A stretch of DNA of 64,000 nucleotides from Cytidiella melzeri (GCA_022592445.1 JABYQR010000242.1:1-64000); one strand, 5' to 3'. Positions 32,501-47,567 are shown, numbered from the stretch's first letter. A program made the numbers and translations. Notes: generated by a model from the sequence alone, not told the origin.

Positions 32501-34953
32501 TATAGCCAACTTGCCGCAATTTTTGAACCAGGTGGACGACGTTGACTACATCAATTTGTTCCTGACCAGTATTGGGTACGTCTCATAGTTTACTGCAAAG
32601 GTTTCATCTAATCAGTTTTACACAGACAAAGCGCGCTACCAGATGGCATCGTCAATGAGCTATGCGATGGTATTCGGACGGAACTATCAAAGAAGGATCC
32701 GAAGACCTACATCAACTCCACGCTGACAGCCCACATCATGAAACGACCGTCTGATCACGAAGCAGGCCTGGCTTCGTTACTTGCTCTCAGGGGTAGGTTC
32801 ATTTTTTGTTTTGTTTTGTTTCGAGTGCATCGGTATGCTCAACACGTCTGCGCAGAGACGGAACCTCAACTGGTAGAAGAAGCCGTCAAGTACATCATCT
32901 TCCTCGTCGACGCCGACCGACTCTTCGATACCGCTCTCGGGATGTACGACTTTTCGTTGGTGCTCATGATCGCCCAACACGCGCAAAAGGTCAGTCTAAG
33001 CTGGGGCAACGCAAAAGATCTGTTGTTGTTGTTGTTGTTTCCTGAGATTCTGAACGTGAGTTAGGACCCGAGAGAGTATTTGCCCTTTTTGCGCGAGCTT
33101 CGTGCGATGGAGAAGTTCTACCAGAGGTTCAAGATTGATGATCACTTGAGGCGTTATCCGAAAGCCCTGTACAACCTTAGCTTGGCAGGTATGATCATGT
33201 CGCGCCCGAAACCATTGTTCGACATTCATCCCATGTTGTAGGTTCTGACCGTCTGGAGGAAGCGTTCTCTTATGTTGAGAAGCACCAGCTATATGAGCCT
33301 GCCTTGTCCATATGGAAAGGTTCAGAGCACTACAACGTGTGTAATCTCAATTCTACCTGCGCACTGTTGACTGAACCTCGATGACAGACTGTCCTAGACA
33401 TCTATGGCGATTGGCTCTTTGAGCGCCGCGAATTTAGAGATGCTGCATTCGGTTCGCCTCCCTTCCAAAATCCGCCGCGTTTTTTCTTCTTCTTTCTGAT
33501 ATCCAAACTCACTTTTATGCTTCCAGTCTTCCGACAGGCTGAAATGTACGCCAAGGCGATGTTGGCATACGAAAAAGCCCTAGAGTGGCAGGATCTGTTT
33601 GAGATCGCAATTCAACAGCAAGTCTCGACGGAAGACCTGCGAGCAACGGCGTACCGGGTTGCAGGTCAACTTTTTCCAACTATCAGAATTCGTTGACCAT
33701 CACGCAGTTACTGATACCTGTATTCTTGACACACAGAGGATCTTTCGTCAAAGAAGAGGTACCAAGAAGCCGCACGCGTGCTACTGGATTATACCAAAGA
33801 CGTGCGTGAAGCAGTCATTGCCCTCGTGCAAGGCAATTCTTTTTCCGAAGCACGTCGTATCGTACGTCATTTTCTTCTTTTTTTTTCGTTTTCGTGTGTG
33901 TTCATCATGGGCATTTCCGTCCATCCACACGGTCTCACATCTTTGCATACCAACCAACCGCAGATCACACTTTCAGCCAAACCTGACTTGCTCGAAGAGA
34001 TCGTGCACCCGGGTGCACTAGAGAGCAAGTCGCAAATCGCCGACGACTTGGCCGAGATGCGCGACCAGCTGAGGAAACAGGTGGGGAGGGTGAGAGAACT
34101 GAGGGTGAAAAAGGTCGAGGAACCAGGTAAAAGTTTCTTTTTTTCTTTTTCTATGTTTTTCCCGGACCCCGTTTGTTTTTCGTTCTGACGAAAGCCTACT
34201 TTTTTGTTTGAAAAAATAACTAACTAAATCGGGCACCACTTTAGACGTATTCTACGGAGAGGAAGACGTCGATTTGCACAACGTGGACGTGATGACGGAC
34301 GTGTCGATGGCACCCACGGCGTTCACGCGATACACCGTCGCCCCGTCTGCGATATCCAAGACAACATCCAAGTGAGTCCTAACATTGTTTCTCACAGATT
34401 TTGGGTGACTGAAAACGCTTTTTGATTTTTTTTTTGGTATTCCACGATCACTCTCAAGACGATCCTCCCGGTCCAAGAGGAAACTGGAACGTAAAGTGGG
34501 CTCGGGGAGGAAAGGAACGGTGGACGAGGAAGAGTACCTCTTGCGGTCTGTTACGAAACTCGTGGCGCGGTTCAACGCTACCCTAGGTGTGTATTCTCTC
34601 TCTCAATTTGTGTCGGATACTGATTCACCCTCTCATGTCATTTTTTATTTTTATTTTTGAAAAAAAAAGCTGACGCAGCCCATCTGATCCCACACCTCTT
34701 CCAACTCTCACCTACCCACCACACCGAAGGCGTTCTCCTCCAAACCGACGTCTTCGCTTTCCAGCAGGAGCTACATGCGTCCGTGGAGGAGATCTGGACC
34801 AAGACACCTCAGACGGACGATGGGGCCGAAGAGGAAGGGTGGGCGACGCGGATGAAGGAGTATGAGAGGCAGAAGAGGGTTGATCCGCTGGAGAAGGTGG
34901 GAAGGCCTGAGGTAGGGAAGGAAGGGTTGGGGAAGAGGATGGGTGCGGTGTGA
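29527..34953 (+). CDS. ELP1: Elongator complex subunit 1 (IKI3/ELP1)
   Basis: 22 exons encode 1,335 aa: 29527-29706, 29775-29957, 30011-30092, 30143-30223, 30274-30819, 30879-30909, 30976-31091, 31147-31239, 31293-31826, 31896-32349, 32417-32575, 32626-32792, 32856-32989, 33065-33188, 33242-33336, 33388-33451, 33527-33664, 33737-33861, 33964-34126, 34245-34371, 34459-34586, 34670-34953. All phases agree. The N-terminal half is the double beta-propeller (WSPDDSLLVLATGDDKLILM, ISWRGDGAYFVLSS, FTSVTWHPEDPTVLVL). The C-terminal half is the helical repeat region (EEAVKYIIFLVDADRLFDTA, EDLSSKKRYQEAARVLLDYT), with the basic SSRSKRKLERK segment that binds tRNA in the yeast protein. Elp1 scaffolds the Elongator complex, which starts mcm5 modification of wobble uridines. 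Several 3' introns contain long poly-T or poly-A runs. Confidence 0.95.
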
Positions 34954-35619
34954 ATTTGAGTTGTATGTGTGTATGTGTTTCTGGAGTAAAGCTTGTGACA
35001 CGTACAAGTGAAGCAACGTAACTGTATTAGTATAACACCTTGTCTTCTGGGTTTTATCATACGTGATGAAGACAGCTGACCGTTTTAGCAACAACCGTGA
35101 CTATCGTGCATTGTCTGGGGTGGATACTTGACTAGTACGCTATGTGCTATGCGGGCCGTAAACCCGACGCAACCATTCAATATTCAACGGCGGCAGTCAA
35201 AGTACTCCATCATGGTGTAACAAAACAAATGGTACTCGGGGTCGCTCGCTTGTTTGAACATAGATTGTATGCAAATACATTTCGGTGTGACAGTCGCGCT
35301 TGGAGCTTGCGTAATAAGGAGTAGTACATATGCCGTGGAATACAACGTTGCCGCATGATGGGGATGAGTAATAATGGGAAAAGGAAAAATAAAGAGAGGG
35401 AGAGAGAGAAACGAGGCGAGGATGATATGAGCTAGCTAGGAGCTGGGAGAGATCATGTGTGTCGTTACGTATGTAGCAGATAAGGTGATATTATGTCTTG
35501 GTTGTAAGGACATAGTCAGCAAGGATCGAGGAGGAAACGATAGAGAATAACGAAAAGGACTCACTCGAGAAAACCAAAAAAGGATGCAGTGCATGGGGAG
35601 AAGTCATCACAAATTCCAG
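34954..35619. other. intergenic, convergent 3' ends
   Basis: No gene seen. A GA-rich tract lies at about 35393-35416. Confidence 0.5.
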
Positions 35620-35898
35620 CTAAGGCCGCAAGCCTGCGAATCTCAACACATATCGTATGCTGTTCCTAGTCCAAAAAGAAAAAACCGTCGGTCAGCTTCA
35701 CATGCAATGCAAGGGGGGGAGTAGTACTAGTAGTACGCACGCGTCAAACGCAGGAACCTCTGGCAGCCTCCCGAGCCAGATCGAGTACCCAGCTACTGCT
35801 GCTACCCCACATACAGCGGCCGTGACGATAGTTTTGCCGAGACGGTTGTTTTGCTCTTCAAAGTTGGGATGGACGCAGATGTCGTCAAAGGCGCGCAT
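35620..35898 (-). CDS. small single-pass membrane protein, unknown
   Basis: Exons 35898-35741 and 35665-35620 give 67 aa: MRAFDDICVHPNFEEQNNRL, then one hydrophobic segment (IVTAAVCGVAAVAGYSIWLG), then a short tail ending VLRFAGLRP. The 75-nt intron has good GT and TAG signals, and splicing restores a sensible C-terminus. I do not recognise the family. The size and single helix would suit a mitochondrial or ER accessory protein, but this is a guess. A homopolymer G7 and a CTAGTACTACT repeat lie inside the intron. Confidence 0.55.
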
Positions 35899-36225
35899 GG
35901 TGGAGGAAGAATGCGGGGGTGTGGTTGTGGTTTGAGGACGACTGGGGGAAGGAGTCAGAGATATGAAAGACAAAAGGTGTATGTATATATATATGTAGTA
36001 TACACCGGGGCACGCATACACCGTTGCACAGCACCATCGCATCCATCTGTCTTGACGCATCCCCCGGCCAATCCTACTGGTCGGACGCACCACAAACGCC
36101 CATGAAGGACATCCCTTGACATTCCAGCCGGTGACATGTCGGTACCATCCGCAAACTCAGTGTCTCCGTCCAGCCAAGCAAAGTTTCTCTTCCAACTAGA
36201 CCGGAAATGAATATGCTCGACTCAC

Positions 36226-36696
36226 GGTGGTAGTATTCCAAGACGCGGGAGGGGATAAAGGTGGGTTCGTGTTCTTGAGCGTCCTCTGGGTTGGATCTGC
36301 GGCCGATGATGAATGCGCGTTTCCTTGCTATCTCAGTGACGCCGTGGTGTGTAGAGGCTGGCAGATTATTAGTGGAGGGAGAAAGGGGAGGTCGTGTTCG
36401 TTGAAGGTACCGTCGAAAGAGTCTAGAGAGATGGTCCTTATAGTGGATTTTCCGACGTCGACCCCTGTTACAGCTGACAATACGTGATCGGCTTGTTGTG
36501 GCAGAGTCGTGTTTTCAGTGTCACTCGCATGTGATTTCTCGTTTGAAACAAAGTAGCATCGCACGCGCGCCTCTGCTGTACCACGCGACTCGGAGTGCCC
36601 CTCAATCGAATCATACACAACAATTGCTCTCCTTGCATTCTCAGAACTGCTCGGGACTGGCAAATTGTCTCTGCTAAACTTCAAGTTGACATACAC
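36226..36696 (-). CDS. possible gene fragment, unknown
   Basis: Two coding-like pieces join through a 63-nt intron (donor at 36420, acceptor at 36358). The first ends HVLSAVTGVDVGKSTIRTIS...LDSFD, and the second reads HHGVTEIARKRAFIIGRRSN and PTFIPSRVLEYYH up to a donor at 36225. The acceptor side has a CTAAT branch-like motif. I cannot place a start ATG or a confident end, and no family is recognised. It may be part of a larger gene with the small membrane protein to its left. Confidence 0.35.
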
Positions 36697-37578
36697 CCTC
36701 TCGGCAAGATTAGCTGACGCGTACTACTCAGGCTGTGCAGTACTACGTTGCCATTAAATCAGAAAAATCGCACCCAAACATTGATCGAGCGTCGGATAAC
36801 CATGAAGCAAAGCTTAGAACGGAAGTTTCAGAGTTGCAATTTGATGTATTGCGTAACCCCGGGCTCGTGAATACCAAGCCCCAGAGTCTCATCGTCCGTC
36901 CCTTCTCGTTACCACTGAGCTGCGCCGCAGGATATCAAGCGCACAACTCCCCCTACAATACTCAGATAGCACGCCCAATCGCCCAGCAAGTATTCTACCG
37001 CTTATTTCACAACTCGTGCTGCGATCAATTGAGATGCTACTACCAATGCCGTGGACTGCTCGTTTGCCAATGGCATTGGTTGAACAACCGCACTTCCTAC
37101 CTCATACGGAACAACACCAACTCCGCCGTCATATCAATAATACCAAGTTATGCGAGCCACCTACGCAGCACATCAACAGCAACAAGCGAAAACCGACTCT
37201 CTCGGAGCGCTATAACATACATATATAAGAGTACGTAAAACGAGCCTTCACACTTGCGGCTCGGTTCAACGCAGCCATTAGGGGAATATGTGAACTGTCC
37301 TGTAACTGCTTGTCAACAGACTGCCAGGTAGAGTCGATTTGGGTTTCCCTCAGCACATCCCGGTGCGCGAGTATATCATGTACATTCAAAACTACAACGG
37401 ATCATACTAAAATGCCAAAGAAGAGAGAGGGGTATCGCAAAACTAACACAGGATACAAACGAGCGACGCGTCTACACGCATTGTAATCAGAGCCATCAAA
37501 TCAACAGGAAACTTCCAACGTTGATAACTCTGAGATCAACACCCACCACATATGAGAGAGAGAGAGAGAGCGACGATC
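36697..37578. other. intergenic with an open stretch
   Basis: A plus-strand frame at about 36930-37229 is protein-like (RISSAQLPLQYSDSTPNRPA, then LVLRSIEMLLPMPW) and ends at TAA 37227-37229, but it has no upstream ATG or clear acceptor. It could be a remnant. An (AG)n run at 37552-37570 precedes the 3' end of the next gene. Confidence 0.35.
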
Positions 37579-40500
37579 TCAATCCCCGCTCAAACAAATC
37601 CCCTGCTCCTCCTCAAACCTCCTCACAGCCTCCTCATCGTCCACACGCGCATACACCGTCACCTTCATCATCTCCGCAATCGCCTCCTCAGACGACCCAC
37701 GCTCCTCTCCACCCGACTGCGCAGTCGTAAACACCGTCTTCGCAGAAGACGGCACAGGCGAGTGAATCCTGAACCCAGGAGGACGCGATCCTCTACTCGC
37801 TGGTACGCGCGCGTCCTTGCCTCTACCTTTCCCGGTCACACCAGACGGAGTCGGAGATCCCACTGCACTAGACGGTGCACTGCGGTCCGGTAGAGGACTA
37901 CGACTCTGCATCCTTCTCCTCGGAATTCCTTGTGGTGCAACTGGACTCGCACGTGTAGGACCAGGAGAGGGTGATCCTAAGCTCGTAGCAGTAAGCTGAG
38001 ACGCCCACCGCCTGTGCCCTCCAAAAACAGGCGAAGCCGACGCCGACGCTGAGGACGTTGCGTCCATGTTCTCTCGGTTCTCGTGAATCTTGTCTCGCAC
38101 CCACACACTGTGGGGTGTGCTGGGCGATGGCGAGCGTGTTCTGGCGCGGCCTGCACCGGGCACCTCCGTAGATTTTTGCCCGGGAGTAAGAATGGAGTGT
38201 AGTCTTGAGCGAGGAGTTGGGCTGCGATAGTAAAAGTTTCGTAAACTCATCGAGCCTTAACAGCACCGACACCCACCTGTTGACAGATCCCAGCGAACGC
38301 TGCTTCCTCAGACCAAGCAAGGCAGACTGTGCCTTGAGATTGGCACCATTGACGCTGACATCAGCCCCTCCCCGGCTTCGGTTCATATTCAGCCACGACG
38401 AGGTTCGTTTCAGCGTCTTGACAGCTTCAAGAGATCCAGCTGCAGAAACCGGGGAGACGCTTGCAGGAGATGCTGTCGGTGACGGAGACAGGCCCCTACG
38501 ACTGATGTTCGCGTACGTCATATCTGCAGAATAACTACAAGTGGATGGAGAATTGAGTAGGCGTGATACAGTGTTGTAGATGCCTGAGACAGAAGAGACA
38601 TACGATAGAGCAGTATACATCCCCAAAAAGCTGTGTCGGGAGAGTCCGTACCCGCGAGGGAGACCAGTAGGAGCCTTGGAAGCAAAGGAACTATGTCGCC
38701 TACGTAGCCGAGGAATCGACGCAAGGTTGAGAATTTCTTTCTCTTCCTGGAGTGAGAGTTGATAACCAGCCATGCTGTAGTACGCACGAGCAGATCTGTC
38801 AGGCAGAATAAGACCCAGAGTGTCACAGAGACCGGGAAGCAATGTAGCTTGCTCTGGCGTGAGTGAGTGCAGTGCAATGTCGACTTCTTCTCTCAGAAAA
38901 TCTTGAATCCTTCGCTGAATAGAATCCGACGTAATCCTCGGGCGATCCTCATCGTCACGAAGCTCCTGAACAGCCGCATTTGACGGTCCTGTTGGTGACG
39001 ACGAAGCGACGACGAAGGGATCGTCTACTATCCTAGCTGCTGCAGTCTGAGTCGTGACAACCGGAGGCTTGGGCCGCACAAAGGTATTTTGTTCATGTAA
39101 AGCAATTTTCACGAGCGTCCAATCCCAGTCGTCGAGTTCCTCGTCAATAGATTGTATAACGTCTAGATCACGAAGAATCAGAGGGAAAGATGTCGTAAAT
39201 GTAGGGCGATCAAGAAGCTCGGAGTGAAGTGCTTCCCCAGAGACATCACCAAAATTCTCAAGATCTTCGCGCATAACTGTGCCAAAGTCATGGGGCGTAA
39301 CCAGCGGTGATGGCGAGTCATTAGGAAACGGAGATGAGGTCAATATAAGGCTTTCACCCATACGCGTCTCTGGGGAAGATGGCGTCGAGATGTGGTCGTG
39401 AGCAGATTCAGAGTCCTCTGGAATGACCGCCAGTGAATTTCCGTGTGCATGAAAGAAGCCAGGAGACACGGATGTTCCAGCAGCAGACCGAATTCCGAGT
39501 CCAAAAGAGCTGACAGTTCGGGTACGCGCTCGTGGCCTGTAGTTCAACTCTTCGTCTTCGTCATCTTCGGAAACGAGACCAGTTCCTGTAAGATCGTACA
39601 CTCCAGTAGCTTCATCGCGAGAACAAGCAGGAAAATCGCTTCCAAAGACATCAGAAGATCCAAGGGGAACAGCCGCAGGAGAGTCATCGGGCCATTCAAG
39701 AACGTCGACATCGCCAGATGGCTCGCGCGGTGTGGTAACGGTTCGACGAGCACTGTTATGGTCTTCCACGTCAGAAAGGGCAGTGTCGAAACCAGGGGCC
39801 ATGTCTTGAGGTCTGTCAGGTTCAGATTCTGAGACCGTTTCCACAGGCGAGTCATAGTCTCCAGCAGAAGGTCTTGGTAGTTCCTGAGTGTCCGCGGGCG
39901 AAACTACCTCATCCGTGGCTCCACTTGACGGAGCGAGAGGCGATGCCACCAGGGTGCCTTCAAGAGGACTGTGCATTGTACGAACCGGCGACAAGGAACC
40001 GCCTTCCTCTGCGAATTCGAAATCGCTGTACGCGACAGGGCTAGGCTGGTCACCGACGTCGTAGAAAAGACTTCGCGCATCGTTATGAGAGTCACGTATC
40101 GTGTATATATCTCCATTAGACCCGGAAGGAGCAGGGATGTAGCCTTCTTCCTTTTGAGCGAGACTTGCGATGCCTACCTCCGAGTCTTGCGCGCTGTTAC
40201 GGACAAGACCTTCATTACTCACGCTACCTGGGTTGGATATGACGTTAGTTGTAGAATTGAGTTCATGTTGCGGCAAGAGGAGCGTGAATTCTTGTTTGAA
40301 GGGTGGTTCGTGGATCAAAGCTCCTTCTGAGGAGACGACAGAGACACTTTCAGCTTGTATAAAGTCATCCGCTGGGGGCTCGCCAATTTCATTCACGGCA
40401 GCTGGGTTGACGTCGAAAGACAGATTCCCACGAGAAGCGTTATTGAAAGGGAGCAGAACTGAAGGCATTTGAAGCGAGCGAGCGGTGGCACCAGTAACGT

Positions 40501-41101
40501 AGAGGTAAAACGCGTGCAGACGCGAGCAACAGTCAACTGCGAAGTTCAGCATAGTCGTGAGCCACAAACTCGCGTCGGGCAGCAGAGGTGAGTTCCTAGA
40601 GATCCAATCAAAGAAATCATCCGGGGGTAACGCAACTTCAGGAGGATCTGCGGGTACTAAATCTTCGAATTCAGAAAAAGCCAGCTCAATCAAGGTCCTC
40701 CGGGGTTGGGGAGGGGCGGTCGGCTGCGAGCTCCATGCCTCTTTAAAGTAGAAAATGACAGTAAGAGCAATGAAAACAGCGCAGACATGCGTCCATTGCA
40801 AGTCAAACGCATACAAGGGGGGCTTCGACTCCCAGGCATGGTAGAGCTTTTCAATGACATAGAGCAGAGGAGGGTTTTCGTTTTCTTGAGGAGCGGATGC
40901 GGGCCAGTTTAGAGGGTTCCATGTAGTCTCTTGGCGTTCCCGATATGAAATTGTATACGTTGGAGGAGGCGAGGGCAAGAGATGCTTGACCACCACGGAC
41001 GAGAGCAGCTGCTGAGTCCACTTTGCGAGACCAAGGTAGTCTATCAGGAAACTGAGCAAGGAAGAGGTTAAGAACGCGGGAAGGTATCGTCTGAATTCCA
41101 T
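37579..41101 (-). CDS. large membrane-anchored protein of unknown function
   Basis: Two exons, 41101-38277 and 38221-37579, give 1,155 aa. I use the ATG at 41101 (MEFRRYLPAFLTSSLLSFLI), since earlier in-frame residues lack an ATG and look non-coding. Residues 1-25 and about 100-120 (THVCAVFIALTVIFYF) are hydrophobic, so the N-terminus is probably membrane-inserted. The next 550 residues are acidic and Ser/Pro-rich with no domain I know. A better-ordered patch lies near residues 740-860 (DSIQRRIQDFLREEVDIALH, LCDTLGLILPDRSARAYYSM). The last 215 residues are basic, Ser/Pro/Arg-rich and disordered. It is divergent from the F-BAR gene, with 473 bp between the starts. Confidence 0.78.
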
Positions 41102-41574
41102 GTTGATAGCTAGGTGTCGCAAGATAAATATGAACGAGTGTCGGGGATGGTGAAGAAGCTGAAGCTGTTGAATCGCGACAGTTACCTGGGATGGTTCCAA
41201 GTCCGTGCTTACTCCGCAATGTAATTTTGTATCTCCGCGACATCATTGCACGCTTTTGAGTTCGGTGGTCTTGAAGCCCCTGCGCTGAAACTACCTCTCG
41301 CATAGAAACTTAGAGCACTCTGTTTCCAGATCCTCCTTGACTGTAGTTTTGCTTCCCATCTCTCCCTTTGTTTGAAAAACACGCCCGCCCTATTTGGTTT
41401 GAGGTTTCCGCCGATATCAAGATCTAAAACTGCGAGGCGTAGCCGCACAGCATCAAGTTTATCTGAATCATACACGCCCAACCAGGTCCTTCAAGCTTCA
41501 ACATCCACGGTCTGAGCAACCTGTCCTGTTCCCTCCACCTTACATTCGACTTGCGTTGAAGAAATCCCATTATA
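41102..41574. promoter_or_regulatory. divergent promoter region
   Basis: 473 bp between the unknown membrane protein and the F-BAR gene. No clear TATA box. Confidence 0.45.
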
Positions 41575-44500
41575 ATGTCTGCCCGGCGGCAAGCGTCGAC
41601 CACATCGCTCTCGAAATACGCAAGAGCTCATTCTCCCGACTTCGCTGACAACTCACTTGACTTCTGCAATGCATTCTGGGGGCCAAACGATGCAGGCGTC
41701 GAGGTGCTGTTTGCTAGGATGAGAGGGGCGCTGAGAACGACAGAGGAATTGAGGAACTTTTGGAAAGAAAGGTACGTTCGGTCTATTCTTCGTCTCTCTC
41801 GCTGGACTGACGTTACATAGAGCCGTTATTGAAGAGCAATATGCCAAAAAGCTGGCGGGACTCGCGAAGATGGCACTTGGCAGGGACGAAGTTGGGTGCG
41901 TAATTTGAGCTTTCTCTTCGCGATTCCATACTTATCCTAGCAGCGAGCTTCGCTCATCTCTCGATACCCTGCGAACGGAGACAGAGAAGCAAGCGAGCTA
42001 CCATCTTAACCTAGCTCAACAGGTCAAAAACGATATTGAGACGTCGACGACAGCCTATCTCAACAGACAGCTCCACCACAAGAAGTCTCAACAAACCGCT
42101 ATCGAAAGAGAGTTCAAGTTAAAACAACAGCAAGAGGCGCATGTGAACAGGGCGCGCGAGAAGTACGAGGCAGACTGCATGCGCATCAATTCTTATACTG
42201 CCCAGGCTACCCTCATGCAAGGAAAGGAGCTAGAGAACATCCAAGCGAAGCTGAAGCGCGCTCAGGCGACGGTTGGCGCCAATGAGCAGGACTTCCAAAA
42301 ATTCACTCGCATATTGCAGGAGACGACAGGGAAGTGGGAGCACGATTGGAAAGCTTTCTGCGATAGTTGCCAGGATATGGAGGAGGAGCGTATGGACTTT
42401 ATCAAGGATACTCTGTGGACGTACGCAAACGCCGTGTCGACGGTGTGCGTGAACGACGATGAGGTACGCCCAATCGTTATGAATTGTGCAGTCTAGTCTC
42501 AAGGTGACCTTCCATAGGCCTGCGAGACGATGCGTTGTGGTCTCGAACAACTCGAACCTATCAGGGATATGGTCAACTTTGTCCGCACATACGGCACCGG
42601 AAACGCTATTCCAGATCCCCCTTACTTCATTAATTACGCGGATCCGAACGTCGCCGTCCAAAACCGGCCGACTTCCAGACCTGCACAGTTTCAGCGTGTG
42701 ACAGAACGCGTCCTGCCCATGTTTTCTTCAGCCCCTCAAGAAGAGCAGCAACCTGATGGAGAGGTTGAAAACACTGCAGGCGTAGGAGCTGGCAGCAACA
42801 ACTCACGGGGACGACCGTCCAGCAGAGCGTCACAGCGAGCACCTTCCAACGCTCCTATGACAAATGGGCGTAACGGTAACAGTCGTACTCCAGATCCCCT
42901 TGCTGCTGCCAATGGCCCTACGGAGAAGACAATGCTTAAGGTTGGCAATAGAGCCTACGACGTCGATCCAGCCAACGACCCGCAGACCCGCTCAGGATCA
43001 TCGCCAGCCGGAAGGAGCAACGGTACCCTCGCAAACGTTGGCGATGAGGAGGCTGACCCATTAGCGCGACAAATGGTAGAGCTACAGCGGGGTGCCACAC
43101 GAAAGGGATCACAGGGCATCACCCAGCCGCCGCGAGGACAAGTTTCGCCTCCGGCTCAAGCTCAGCAGTCTCAACGTCCGACTCATCATCCTCAAGATAG
43201 CTCCTCCAATCTCTCAGCTCCACCTGGCGGTCGCGGCGGCGGACCTCCGAACAAGGTCGACTACAGGCGGTCTGCGGAGATTGTGGTCGGGACACTGCCG
43301 AACAGTATCACCGGATCTCGCCCTTCATCCCCCAATCCACCTGCCCCAGTTCTCTCGCGTCCACCATCGGTTGCCCGAGATGATGTTGTTCAGGAGGTCC
43401 TCAGCAACTATCAGCAATCCCTGCCGGGCGAGCATAAGAACGTGAGCAGGAGTCGGTCCAACAGTAATATAGCTCAGCATCCTCAGCAGACGCAAGCTCA
43501 AGGCCCACACGGTAGGATGGACACCATGGCCGGCGTTGGTGCACAAGGGCGCAGTCCCAGTCCGCAGCCATTTAGACCGCCATCGAGGGCTGCTAGCCCT
43601 AATCCTCGACGGGAACCAAGCCCCAGTGTTGCAGCCGCACCCAGTCCCGCGAGACAATGGCAGCAACCATCACAACAGTCACGTCTTGTGTCGCCCACGT
43701 CAAATCCGCCGAATCGTCGAGACAGTTATCGCGGGCCACCTATCTCTGCAGTTTCTGCAGCTAATCCGTCGTCACTTGTGAATGGTTTCAACAGACCCGG
43801 TCACAGCTCTATCCCTGTGCCACCCCAGCCCATCCAAAGAGCAACCAGTCCGAACCAAGTCGGCATCGCACTCGATCCAAGCGGACGTGTCGCACATGAT
43901 GAAATGGCGGAGAGATACAACAACGCTCGGATGCATCAACCACCGTCTGTGGCTGTCCCACCTCCTCCGCAGCAACAGCCACCTTACGCTCCGCCCCCAC
44001 AACAAAATATACAGCGTGCACCGAGCTATCCGCCACCTCAGCAGCCTGGTTATTCTCAGCCACCGCCTGCTGCTGTTCCGTACGGGAGACCTCAGCAGAG
44101 CTTTGTTCAGCAGCAGCAGCAACAGCCTCCTCCTCCTCCTCAACAGCCTCTCCAGCAACCTCCATACTCAGGACACCAGTATGGCCAGTATCCTCCTCAA
44201 CAGGATTATAGTCAAGTCAATGGAGTGCAGCGGAATGGATCGTACAGCGCACAGCAGGGATACTTTGGAAACATGCAGCAGCAGCAGCAGCAGCAGGCTC
44301 AGCAGTACCCGCAGCAGAGGGTCAATCGTGCTCCTTCTCCTCAACCTGAACCACAACCTCCACAGGGTGAGCCGATAGCATCACCAACGGGTGCATACAC
44401 AGACGATGGACGGCCTATTTTGTTTTATGGTGAGCTTTGTTTGCCTTGAAGGCGTGAGGATGTGATGTTGATACCATGTCGTTCGTAGTGACGGCGATGT

Positions 44501-44667
44501 ATGACTACCAGGCCTCTATCCCGGAGGAGTTTGACTTCCAGACGAACGATGTGATTGCGGTGACGGCTACTCCGGAAGACGGCTGGTGGAGTGGTGAATT
44601 GTTGGATGAGGCGAGGAGGCAGCCTGGACGGCACGTCTTCCCGAGTAATTTTGTGCAGCTGTTTTGA
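41575..44667 (+). CDS. cdc15: F-BAR and SH3 cytokinesis protein (Cdc15/Imp2/Hof1 type)
   Basis: Exons 41575-41771, 41821-41895, 41941-42463, 42518-44429 and 44489-44667 encode 961 aa. Residues 20-290 are an F-BAR domain (DFCNAFWGPNDAGVEVLFAR, ELRNFWKERAVIEEQYAKKL, a long coiled coil, and DMEEERMDFIKDTLWTYANA). About 560 disordered residues follow, rich in Ser, Pro and Gln, with several RPPS/SPSP motifs suited to phosphorylation control. The C-terminus is an SH3 domain (TAMYDYQASIPEEFDFQTND, DGWWSGEL, VFPSNFVQLF). Cdc15-family proteins bind curved plasma membrane and assemble the contractile ring and septum. The 3' part of exon 4 is a run of CAG/CCT codons. The acceptor of exon 3 is a tandem TAGCAG (41938-41943). 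Confidence 0.93.
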
Positions 44668-45484
44668 AGAGCTTGAGCGGAACGTTGGCTTTGCAGCGTG
44701 TATTGTGACTACGGTTGATGGAAGTAGTCAGTCTGTTGGTGCGACTAATCTTTGTTATCGGAATGTACATCCAGGTTTTGTATTTATCTCGTGTTGTCAT
44801 GCGATTTCTAGGCTGTAGCTTTGTATACAATTGCTGATTTGAGCTAATTACTGCTTGCTACTTTTCTTTGTATGCGAGTTTCACGAGCTTACCACGGTGG
44901 CCCGCTACTTGACCGATACCACCACCACTTGTGTCGAAGATGTATATGTCAGCTGAGTGTGTGCATGTGCGTTGCCATCCCTCCCTCCGCCGTCTTCAGT
45001 CATACATGGCTGCAGATCATTGCGTCGAGTCGGACGACCGTGTGCCACCCCGCGTACATTATCCGGTCAGAGCTTCAAGTTTGAAGCTTTGAATGCTTGG
45101 ATGCATGTGCTACACCGTGCATCGTAGACTCCGAGTGTCACAGTGGACGAACGGAGATCGCTCGTTGCCACGTCTTTACCGGTTACCTCTGACCACCCAC
45201 TGGCACTCACTCTAACCATGTGTGTTCGTAGCAACTGTCTCTCATCTCGTCTGTAAGTCGACTCGTGTTTTTGTGGTCATACCGCTGATCTGCCGTGCCA
45301 GAACGTTCGCTATATTCTTGCATCACGAAGACATACCACGTGAGGGCGGAGGCAGCATGCTGCTCGCCCCGAGTCATGTTGCCAACCCCAGTGCACCATG
45401 CAGCTCACAGCGGGGCAGAGCATGCTATATAGACTATGTGTCGCATGCACTGGTCTTTGTTCCCCACACACCCACAGCAGCAAG
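44668..45484. other. intergenic, glucoamylase promoter side
   Basis: No gene seen. Contains the TATA box of the glucoamylase gene near its right end. Confidence 0.5.
45426..45431 (+). promoter_or_regulatory. TATA box of glucoamylase gene
   Basis: TATATA 59 nt upstream of the ATG at 45485. This close spacing implies a very short 5' leader. Confidence 0.6.

Positions 45485-47567
<2,083 letters not shown>

Noticed and set aside
36735..37238. 167-codon plus-strand ORF
   Set aside because: No conserved motif, and a different frame within it is more protein-like. Treated as unassigned.
44260..44300. (CAG)n tract as a possible non-coding expansion
   Set aside because: It is in frame within the F-BAR gene and encodes a Gln run in a disordered region.
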